A DNA stretch of 6,863 nucleotides from Omnitrophica WOR_2 bacterium GWA2_47_8 (lineage in GTDB: Bacteria > Omnitrophota > Gorgyraeia > Zapsychrales > GWA2-47-8). Location of the stretch: assembly GCA_001805375.1 (NCBI GenBank), contig MHFY01000057.1, positions 5,706-12,568 of the forward strand, written 5' to 3'. Position 1 is the first letter of the stretch. The number at the start of each line of letters is the position of its first letter. The notes under the pieces were generated by a model. It saw nothing but the letters and a program-made list of their open reading frames with translations. It was not told where the DNA came from and made no database searches. This document shows, one piece after another, positions 1 through 5,139 of this stretch. Position numbers and translations under genes: made by a program.

Positions 1-9
1 CGTTCAATC

Positions 10-14
10 GGAGG
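10..14 (+). promoter_or_regulatory. Shine-Dalgarno site of the secreted-protein gene
   Basis: GGAGG lies six bases before the ATG at 21. This is a near-ideal Shine-Dalgarno match and spacing, and it fixes that ATG as the start. The promoter lies outside the window. Confidence 0.8.
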
Positions 15-20
15 GTCGAA

Positions 21-1418
21 ATGAAAAAAATTACATGTTATTTTCTAGGTTTTGTTTTATATTTTGGGTTTTGTGCTAATGTTTTTGCAAAATCGATATC
101 AGCTGCGCCGCAGCCGACGAATACATCCCCAGTTTATAATAACCCGCCATCGATAGTTTCGCCAACGGGGACAGTTTCGATTTATGTTCCGCCGGTTGAC
201 GCGGTAGTAAGCTATACAACTTTTGATCTTTCCGGAAATGTTATAAATTTAAATTTTGCAGATATTAACAACCAGTCAGGGGTAATCCGTAAACAGCCAA
301 TTGACTCAGTAGTTATAACTCCACAAGATGATACCTTTTTGGGTGTGCCCGATACGGTTCTTTCCCCGGCAACCAATGAAATTAATATTGTGTATCCAAA
401 GCGTTCTGCGGCCGGTATTCCCGGGATAGCGGTTTATGCGCATAAAAATATTCAAAACAATAATTTTTCTTTTGAAACAATACCGTATCCTGTTTTACCT
501 CCAAGTGGAATGGTGTTTGATACGGATATCGTCTTAACTGATCCATCAACAGGAAGTAGAGTGATGGTGGGGGCTTTGATATCTAATGGCCTTGGCACTG
601 GTTCATTTAGTTATTATTTAGCGGAACGACAAAACAGTGGAAATTGGATTGTTCAGGCAATTCCACTAAGCTTGTCAGGGGGAGTAAATTTTCCTCCGAT
701 GCGCTTTGATATTAGTTATGAAAAAGTCAACCCTGCGACAGAATTAATTCATATTGATTACATGCGTAGCCCAGTTAATTTGCCATCGAGCTATGAGTAT
801 GTTCGGCAAACAGTAAATATTTCACAGCCCGGATGGATAGTCGGTACTCCTCAAATACAGTTTACTAATTTTCATATAGATTTAGTTCAGGGGCCGCCAC
901 CAGGGTATTTTCCTTACTTTTTCCTTTTTTTAGGACAAAATAATAGTGGTTCCCAGGTGTCGAGCTTTAATATTGAACGTTTGCAAAATCCAGGTATATC
1001 AGGTTTTTATGTAAAAAATTTTCAATCAAATTCTCCGCCACAACTCTTAGCAGCTAACGGGAAAGCGGGCAGTACCGCACTTCTTGATGGTACTGCTTTA
1101 ACTTTTAATCTGGTTGAAGAGGAAGGCAATAATCAAAGGGATTTAGTTTATTATTTGCATGATGGAATCAGTACGATAATCCGCAATGTTATGCTTTCTA
1201 TTCCAAATACTACAAACTCCTTTTATGCTTCAATTGATCAGGGTAGAAACACTATAGCGCTATCATTTCATAGGCCGATAAGTTATTCTTCACAAGGACA
1301 GATCTTTTATAAGCAAATTGACTCAAGCGGTAATGTCTTACATTCTCATATTGTAGAAAATTGTCTTTCATGGGGCAGAAGCTGTACTGGTCCGATACAG
1401 GTTCGGGCGGTTAAGTAA
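21..1418 (+). CDS. Secreted beta-rich protein of unknown function
   Basis: I do not recognise a family. The 465-residue product opens with a classical signal peptide: Lys2-Lys3, a hydrophobic core at about residues 7-20, and a likely cleavage after VFA (residues 21-23). A Pro/Ser/Thr/Asn-rich linker follows (about 25-60). The rest is rich in short beta-strand-like blocks with Gly/Asn/Ser turns. Several loosely similar units recur, for example SYYLAERQNSGNWIVQAIP (197-215), EYVRQTVNISQPGWIVGTP (259-277), VYYLHDG (376-382) and IFYKQIDSSGN (428-438). This suggests a beta-propeller or other repeated beta fold, which is an inference. The mature part has only two cysteines (448 and 455), close enough for a small disulfide loop at the C-terminus. 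No transmembrane anchor, LPxTG or PEP-CTERM-like tail is seen, so it is probably periplasmic or released. The gene is more AT-rich than those to its right, which may indicate transfer. It ends with TAA and has no same-strand partner nearby. Confidence 0.85.
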   Translation: MKKITCYFLGFVLYFGFCANVFAKSISAAPQPTNTSPVYNNPPSIVSPTGTVSIYVPPVDAVVSYTTFDLSGNVINLNFADINNQSGVIRKQPIDSVVITPQDDTFLGVPDTVLSPATNEINIVYPKRSAAGIPGIAVYAHKNIQNNNFSFETIPYPVLPPSGMVFDTDIVLTDPSTGSRVMVGALISNGLGTGSFSYYLAERQNSGNWIVQAIPLSLSGGVNFPPMRFDISYEKVNPATELIHIDYMRSPVNLPSSYEYVRQTVNISQPGWIVGTPQIQFTNFHIDLVQGPPPGYFPYFFLFLGQNNSGSQVSSFNIERLQNPGISGFYVKNFQSNSPPQLLAANGKAGSTALLDGTALTFNLVEEEGNNQRDLVYYLHDGISTIIRNVMLSIPNTTNSFYASIDQGRNTIALSFHRPISYSSQGQIFYKQIDSSGNVLHSHIVENCLSWGRSCTGPIQVRAVK

Positions 1419-1442
1419 GAGAATGCTTTGCGGTAGATAAAT

Positions 1443-1483
1443 AGGACCGCTTCTTAATAGGTGAGTAGCTGCTATTGGGTCCT
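1443..1483. repeat. Imperfect inverted repeat in the gap after the secreted-protein gene
   Basis: AGGACC (1443-1448) pairs with GGTCCT (1478-1483). Nested inside, AATAG (1456-1460) pairs with CTATT (1472-1476). Read on the minus strand, the outer stem is followed by ATTTATCT, so it could be a weak terminator for the decayed glycosyltransferase at 1520-1570. Read on the plus strand it lacks a U tract. The shorter pair GCGGT (1430-1434) and ACCGC (1446-1450) overlaps it. Otherwise the stretch 1419-1519 shows nothing I can assign. Confidence 0.25.
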
Positions 1484-1519
1484 GCGGGAAGTGCCCCTGA
1501 TTTTTGAGATTAGGATCAT

Positions 1520-1570
1520 CTACCCCCACGCCGCAAGGATGGTGATAAAGGGCATCATGGGCACGCGAAA
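1520..1570 (-). pseudogene. C-terminal remnant of a GT39-like membrane glycosyltransferase
   Basis: Read on the minus strand this encodes FRVPMMPFITILAAWG followed by TAG. The intact glycosyltransferase at 2149-3306 has FRVPMMPFIAVLAAWG at residues 359-374, so 14 of 16 residues match. The intact copy continues with Trp (TGG) where this copy has TAG. Beyond the stop, the reading MILISKIRG still faintly resembles the intact tail WMAISERIKRG. Upstream of the Phe codon (above 1570) the similarity fades, and the space the rest of the gene would occupy holds the nucleotidyltransferase pseudogene. The DNA differences fall as one synonymous and two conservative codon changes, so the two look like paralogous coding sequence rather than a mobile repeat. 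The gene body is missing and no product is expected. Confidence 0.7.
1524..1567. repeat. Direct repeat copy A (44 bp, 41/44 identical to copy B)
   Basis: Matches 2186-2229 without gaps at 41 of 44 positions; the differences are at 1540, 1543 and 1550. The two copies are in the same orientation, 662 bp apart. Both encode the same C-terminal glycosyltransferase segment on the minus strand. They flank the nucleotidyltransferase pseudogene. Confidence 0.85.
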
Positions 1571-1622
1571 AAAACGGGTGGATGCGTCTGCCCGCAAGCA
1601 GGGTGTCCGCTATAATGAAGAT

Positions 1623-2147
1623 ATGTTCTACGGCGAAGTTTTTAAAGCCCTCAACAAAGCGAAGGTGAAATACGTGGTAGCCGGCGGCGTGGCGGTTGCA
1701 TTGCACGGTTATCAAAGATTCACACAGGATTTGGACCTTTATGTTTTATTGGAAACAAAAAATTTTGAATGATTCTTTAAGACATTGAAATCGGCAGGAT
1801 ACACTCTCAAGGTCACTGATGCAAACGAGCATCTTTCGTTCTTTAACAGGAAATTACCGGCTTACCTTTTGGATGTTTGTTCGGAGAGTTCCGGGCAATT
1901 TCGCCGGATTTATAAAAATCGGATTGATCGTTGGATGGGAAGCATTAGAGTGTCGATTGCCAGTCGAACAGACAATGATAAATTTCGAACAAGGCCAAAT
2001 TTAAAACCACATGGACATCTTGAGCATTGGGTGAAGAACACAACCTACGCCGACCGCCTGCGGTGGCTGGAAGAGGCCAATGAATTTGTCCGGCTCGCTG
2101 AAAAGAGCAGGAAATATCCTGCTAATAAAAAGAAGACGAAAAAATAG
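1623..2147 (+). pseudogene. Nucleotidyltransferase (DUF6036/AbiEii-like fold) pseudogene
   Basis: The N-terminal part carries a minimal-nucleotidyltransferase signature: YVVAGGVAVALHGYQRFTQDLDLY at about codons 17-40, with a Gly-Gly pair, His-Gly, and an Asp-Leu-Asp that would bind metal. Members of this superfamily transfer NMP to RNA or protein, and some act as toxins or antitoxins. The frame is stopped by TGA at 1770-1772 (codon 50) and then continues in the same frame for 124 codons to TAG at 2145-2147. The joined reading is about 174 codons, close to full family length. Further damage is likely around 1960-2000. The family usually has a LI-x-FK...GRPKD..D block there. Here MINF appears in the +1 frame (1975-1986) while RP...HLEH is in the original frame (1992-2027). 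ATG 1623 is preferred as start because it opens just before the conserved fold. An earlier in-frame ATG at 1557 lies inside the glycosyltransferase remnant. No clear Shine-Dalgarno site is present. The tail is Lys-rich. No partner toxin or antitoxin gene is adjacent. Confidence 0.75.
2101..2123 (-). terminator. Candidate Rho-independent terminator of the 2149-3306 glycosyltransferase gene
   Basis: A perfect 7-bp stem, AGCAGGA (2106-2112) with TCCTGCT (2117-2123), closes a 4-base loop. Read on the minus strand it starts 25 bases after the glycosyltransferase stop and is followed by CTTTTC (down to 2100), a modest U tract. On the plus strand the stem is followed by A-rich sequence, so it only makes sense for minus-strand transcription. 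It lies inside the 3' end of the decayed nucleotidyltransferase, which fits that gene being under little constraint. Confidence 0.5.
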
Positions 2148-2148
2148 T

Positions 2149-3306
2149 TTATCCGCGCTTTATTCTTTCTGAAATCGCCATCCAGCCCCACGCCGCAAGG
2201 ACGGCGATAAAAGGCATCATGGGCACGCGGAAGCGGTAGCCCGTCCCCCAGAGCGTCCCCACGACACTGATCACGGTAAAATAAAGGACCAGCAAAAGCA
2301 GAAACCGGCCGTAAACATTTTTTCCCGCACCCAATATTCCCGCACAAAATCCCACGAACCAAAAGATCAAGAAAGGATAATCAAAAATTTTCATCACAGC
2401 GGTCAGCGGCCGGGCATTGAAATATTTAAACGACGCCGGGCGCATATACAGCGACATGAGGCTTCTCGTTGTGGCACTTAAATAATACGGAAGAGGCGGC
2501 CAGCCTTGGGTGAATTGATCTTTATTACGTGCATAACTATGAATTAATCCTTCAGCGCGGATGGTGGCATTCGCGATATTGCTGAAGCTGATCTGTTTAA
2601 AGCGCGCGTAATTCCGCATCGTCCAAGGCCCGAGCAAGCCGTAGGCCAGGATAAGAAAGATCAATGCGTGCGTGACCGCCTGTTTAGGTTTCTTCAAGAG
2701 GAAGGTATAAAGCATGAATCCCCCAACGGCTATGCCTATATAAATACTCGCCGGCCGCACATAGGTGGCCGCCGCTAAAATAACCGTGGACCACATTAGC
2801 CATTTTAAATTTTCTTCTCTCAAATAACGGACAAAGGTGTATAAAAAGGCTGAAAGCAAAAATACAAACACACATTCCGTCATGATCAAAAGCGAGTGCA
2901 GTGTTAAATTGGGATCAAATAAAATGATAACAGCGCTTAACACGCCCAATCGCGAGTCGATGAGCAGGGCTGTTTTATAGACAAACAGGGCGGTCAGTAA
3001 ACTTAAAAGGATCTGAACAAAAATAACTCCCGCCAGCGGTAATTTTAGGATCCCGTGCAGGACCCCTAAAAATAAAGGGTATCCGGGCGTGCGGAAAAGT
3101 TCGTAGTCATATTTATCGGCGCTGTTTTTTTCAAGGTTGCGGGCAAAGACCCCGTGCTGGGCCAAGGTCAGGCCGGTTTCCAGGTAATCGTGGGAATCCG
3201 TTTCCATCCGGCCTTCCGGAGCATAGAGCGTGACGTAGCTAAATAGGGCTAGTTTGATGAGGACGGCAAGGATAACAAGAGCTTTTAAGGACGGGGCTTT
3301 TAGCAT
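2149..3306 (-). CDS. GT39-like (ArnT/PMT-type) polytopic membrane glycosyltransferase
   Basis: Probable inner-membrane enzyme moving a sugar from a polyprenyl-phosphate donor to a lipid, glycan or protein acceptor on the periplasmic side. The 385-residue product has many hydrophobic segments (about 8-28, 90-112, 121-135, 140-160, 168-180, 186-205, 211-228, 308-326, 333-350, 361-378). Family landmarks in order: METDSHDY in the first external loop (Asp37 and Asp40 are the catalytic/metal candidates), FRTPGYP (71-77), TE before a hydrophobic stretch (143-144), YVRP (182-185), GPWTMRNY (226-233) and YRFRVPMMPF (357-366). It is shorter than ArnT itself but typical of the many unassigned family-39 relatives. 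The ATG at 3306 precedes the first membrane segment; no strong Shine-Dalgarno site is seen. It converges on the nucleotidyltransferase pseudogene with one base between stops, and is divergent from the next glycosyltransferase. Its C-terminus is duplicated at 1520-1570. Donor and acceptor cannot be read from the sequence. Confidence 0.8.
   Translation of the reverse strand: MLKAPSLKALVILAVLIKLALFSYVTLYAPEGRMETDSHDYLETGLTLAQHGVFARNLEKNSADKYDYELFRTPGYPLFLGVLHGILKLPLAGVIFVQILLSLLTALFVYKTALLIDSRLGVLSAVIILFDPNLTLHSLLIMTECVFVFLLSAFLYTFVRYLREENLKWLMWSTVILAAATYVRPASIYIGIAVGGFMLYTFLLKKPKQAVTHALIFLILAYGLLGPWTMRNYARFKQISFSNIANATIRAEGLIHSYARNKDQFTQGWPPLPYYLSATTRSLMSLYMRPASFKYFNARPLTAVMKIFDYPFLIFWFVGFCAGILGAGKNVYGRFLLLLVLYFTVISVVGTLWGTGYRFRVPMMPFIAVLAAWGWMAISERIKRG
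2186..2229. repeat. Direct repeat copy B (inside the intact glycosyltransferase)
   Basis: Partner of 1524-1567, with 41 of 44 identical bases. It encodes part of the conserved YRFRVPMMPF and AAWG region near the C-terminus of the intact minus-strand glycosyltransferase, so here the repeat is functional coding sequence. Confidence 0.85.
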
Positions 3307-3393
3307 TTTTTTGAAGTAGTTATATACAGCTCAAATGAATTTTACTAATATTATTACAATAAGGAATCCAACGCCAATCCTTTATTCTAAAAA
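3307..3393. promoter_or_regulatory. AT-rich divergent promoter region between two glycosyltransferase genes
   Basis: The 87-bp gap separates outward-facing genes and is markedly AT-rich, so promoters for both should lie here. TACAAT (3355-3360) is a plausible plus-strand -10 box but lacks a good -35. TATAAC on the minus strand (3319-3324) is too near the ATG to be convincing. AATAAGGA (3358-3365) can pair with TCCTTTATT (3378-3386) with one bulged T, giving a leader hairpin just before the plus-strand gene. I cannot fix a start site for either transcript. Confidence 0.35.
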
Positions 3394-4569
3394 ATGACAT
3401 TCCAAAATAACCGAAATAAGATCATCTACTTAAGCCTCGTTATTTTCTTTGTTTTCGTGAGTCTTCTGCATTATTTTTCTCAACGGCCTTTGTGGACCGA
3501 TGAAAACGCGCTTCTGCCCAGTATCAGCACCAAGAATTTTTATAACGCTTTTACGGCGGATTTCCTGGTCCATTATCAGATCTGCCCACGCGGGTTTTTG
3601 ATCCTGACTAAATTCCTGGCCCAGCCCTTTGATTATCATGTTTTAGGCTTAAGGTTTGTGTCGCTGTTCAGCATGCTGTTGGGATTCCTGATCTGGATGA
3701 AGCATTACCGCCGGGCTTTTACGGAAGATTGGGTCTTTATCTTGGCGGCCATGTCGTTCGCGGTCAGTTTCCGCATGATGTATTACGCGGCTGAATTCAA
3801 ACCTTACGCCACGGAACTGCTGGTGGTCGCGGTATTTTTCCTGTTTTTGAATTACCAAAAGCAGTATGAAGATAAGCCTCCGGATGTAAAATTATACGCA
3901 AGTGTTGTTCTATTACCGTTTTTGCTTTTGTTTTCCTATGCCGGGTTTCTGGTGTTTTGGATCGTGGGGTATAATTTTTTAGGGATGATAGGGAAGAACA
4001 GGAAGATTGTTGTTCCTTTGATCATTTATTCATTGGTATCGCTCGCTGTCCTTGCTTTGATTTACGCGGTGGATATGCATGGGCTTTTTGAGAAACACCC
4101 GCAGGATGATTATTGGATGCCGTACTTTTTATGCCGGGACTCTCTGGGATGCTTTATGGAAACTTTTTTTGAAGGCGTACAGCGTTTTGCCACCTGGTGG
4201 TTTGCCGATAAAAAGATCTTTAAGGTCATGGCGTCACCGTTCATCGGATTGTTCCTTTATGCCTTGGTCCGCTACGGTTTTGGCGGACTGATAAAGGCGC
4301 GGTTCAAGATCTTTGATATCAATGCCTTGACCGCGGTCCTGTTCTCCGAATTGTTCCTGTTGGGTATTTTAAAGAAATATCCCTTTATGGGAGAGCGGAT
4401 CACCTTGTTTTTTGCGCCATTTGTGTTCTATTTGGTGGTCAAAGGCATCTGTGATCTGCGGCGGTTTAAGCCGGCGCTTTACCTTTTTGGGGCCTATTAT
4501 GTAGGCTTCTTAATAGCCTGCGGGATCAACTCTTTTTTACACTGCCTAGGCCTATATTTTCCGTTATAA
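3394..4569 (+). CDS. Polytopic GT-C (family 39-like) membrane glycosyltransferase
   Basis: Likely a polyprenyl-phosphate-sugar dependent transferase or close relative, in the inner membrane. Of the 391 residues most are hydrophobic, in about nine or ten segments (about 10-26, 85-102, 112-127, 140-153, 168-197, 206-225, 280-294, 309-325, 334-350, 361-380). The first external loop carries RPLWTDEN (31-38), matching the family's WxDE motif with Asp36-Glu37 as catalytic candidates. Then come LGLRFVSL (84-91) and YYAAEFKPYATEL (130-142), the latter matching the family's YY-x-x-E-x-KPY-x block. GERITLFFAPF (333-343) near the end resembles the usual (E)RY-x-LP segment. It lacks the extra C-terminal domain of larger members. 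It is clearly different from the glycosyltransferase at 2149-3306, so the two are not a recent duplication. ATG 3394 is chosen as the first start before the first membrane segment; its Shine-Dalgarno is weak. It ends with tandem stops TAA-TAG. Confidence 0.75.
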   Translation: MTFQNNRNKIIYLSLVIFFVFVSLLHYFSQRPLWTDENALLPSISTKNFYNAFTADFLVHYQICPRGFLILTKFLAQPFDYHVLGLRFVSLFSMLLGFLIWMKHYRRAFTEDWVFILAAMSFAVSFRMMYYAAEFKPYATELLVVAVFFLFLNYQKQYEDKPPDVKLYASVVLLPFLLLFSYAGFLVFWIVGYNFLGMIGKNRKIVVPLIIYSLVSLAVLALIYAVDMHGLFEKHPQDDYWMPYFLCRDSLGCFMETFFEGVQRFATWWFADKKIFKVMASPFIGLFLYALVRYGFGGLIKARFKIFDINALTAVLFSELFLLGILKKYPFMGERITLFFAPFVFYLVVKGICDLRRFKPALYLFGAYYVGFLIACGINSFLHCLGLYFPL

Positions 4570-4591
4570 TAGCCGAGGAGAGGGCGGGTGT

Positions 4592-4620
4592 TTTAAAGAA
4601 TTCAAATATTATAGTATGAT
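4592..4620 (+). promoter_or_regulatory. Candidate promoter for the split-barrel/SDR pair
   Basis: TTTAAA (4592-4597, four of six matches to TTGACA) and TATGAT (4615-4620, five of six to TATAAT) are separated by 17 bases. It sits in the 99-bp gap after the glycosyltransferase and about 50 bases before the next ATG. It could give the downstream pair its own transcript, or the genes may simply be read through from upstream. Confidence 0.35.
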
Positions 4621-4625
4621 GCTTG

Positions 4626-4652
4626 GGTTGATAAGGTTCTTAACATTCAACC
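4626..4652 (+). promoter_or_regulatory. Leader hairpin abutting the Shine-Dalgarno site
   Basis: GGTTGA (4626-4631) pairs with TCAACC (4647-4652). The stem continues as TAAG (4632-4635) with CTTA (4639-4642), leaving ACAT bulged on the 3' side and a GTT loop. The hairpin ends exactly where GGAAGG (4653-4658) begins. It could modulate ribosome access to the next gene. No known riboswitch or attenuator is recognised. Confidence 0.4.
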
Positions 4653-4668
4653 GGAAGGCCCAGATAAG

Positions 4669-5139
4669 ATGTTATCTATAAAAGAATTGTTAGCCAGACG
4701 GGAATTTGTCAGCGTGGCGACCAGCGATCTGAGCGGCCAGCCCAATGCCGCGCCAAAAATGATCCTTGATGTCGATGATAAATTTATTTATTTGGTCGAT
4801 TATTCGAATGGAAGGACTTGTGAAAATTTGAAGATCAACCCGAGGATATCCCTGTCCTTTTCTGATCCGGAGGAACTTAAAGGTTATAAGGTCAACGGCA
4901 CGGTTAAGGTCATCGCGAAGGATGCCATATCGAAAGTTTTAATGCGCCGGCTTGAGGCAAGGAAGATCGCCTTGTCAACCGAACGGATCATCCGCGGGGT
5001 CCGCTCGCAGAAGAAACATCAGCATTTTGAATTAGGCATTCCTTTCGAATTCGTCGTTTATAAGATCAAATTTCAGGAACTCACTGAGATCGGGCCGCAG
5101 GGTGAAATAAGCCGGCGAAAGCCCGGAGAAGCGCAGTGA
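4669..5139 (+). CDS. Pyridoxamine 5'-phosphate oxidase-family FMN-binding split-barrel protein
   Basis: Small cytoplasmic flavin- or deazaflavin-binding protein; the substrate is unknown. The 156-residue product has the fold's usual order. A short N-terminal helix is followed by FVSVATSDLSGQPNAAP (13-29), the strand-turn with the family T-x-D-x-x-G-x-P pattern. Next come DDKFIYLVDY (36-45), a typical second strand, and T-x-x-NLKINPRISLSF (50-64), which matches the T-x-x-N-L-x-x-N-P-x-V motif that lines the cofactor site. GYKVNGTVKVI (72-82) is the G-x-V/A-x-V-I strand. The C-terminal part FEFVVYKIKFQEL (126-138) is the closing strand. The length is normal for single-domain members. True PNPO carries a longer substrate-binding C-terminus, so vitamin B6 oxidation is not implied. 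GGAAGG (4653-4658) lies ten bases before the ATG and supports the start. The stop TGA overlaps the GTG start of the SDR by four bases (GTGA), implying translational coupling. Confidence 0.85.
   Translation: MLSIKELLARREFVSVATSDLSGQPNAAPKMILDVDDKFIYLVDYSNGRTCENLKINPRISLSFSDPEELKGYKVNGTVKVIAKDAISKVLMRRLEARKIALSTERIIRGVRSQKKHQHFELGIPFEFVVYKIKFQELTEIGPQGEISRRKPGEAQ
5125..5128 (+). promoter_or_regulatory. Shine-Dalgarno site deciding the GTG start of the SDR gene
   Basis: GGAG inside the end of the upstream gene lies seven bases before GTG 5136. It supports this non-ATG start, from which the nucleotide-binding beta strand (residues 3-7) begins at once. Confidence 0.6.

Noticed and set aside
1611..1616. 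Perfect TATAAT before the nucleotidyltransferase
   Set aside because: No -35 box at 16-18 bases upstream, and it lies only six bases before the likely start codon, so it is not a convincing promoter.
1557..1622. Earlier ATG (1557) as the nucleotidyltransferase start
   Set aside because: The extra 22 codons lie largely in the glycosyltransferase remnant and the family fold starts at about 1623, so the upstream frame is probably open by chance.
1368..1715. Minus-strand open frame of 115 codons
   Set aside because: It overlaps the end of the secreted-protein gene and the nucleotidyltransferase start, and has no recognisable domain. In the decayed patch the meaningful minus-strand reading is another frame (1520-1570).
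1770..1772. Selenocysteine or programmed TGA recoding
   Set aside because: The position is not a known selenocysteine site of the family, no clear stem-loop follows the TGA, and other signs of decay are present.
1623..2147. AbiE-type toxin-antitoxin or phage-defence system
   Set aside because: Only a single broken nucleotidyltransferase is present. No AbiEi-like or HEPN partner gene exists on either side.
1524..2229. Insertion sequence or target-site duplication bounded by the 44-bp repeats
   Set aside because: No transposase and no terminal inverted repeats are seen. The repeat encodes a conserved protein segment with codon-like differences, so paralogy explains it better.
4079..4291. 70-codon plus-strand open frame inside the glycosyltransferase
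   Set aside because: Lies wholly within the membrane protein gene in another frame, with no start signal or recognisable product.
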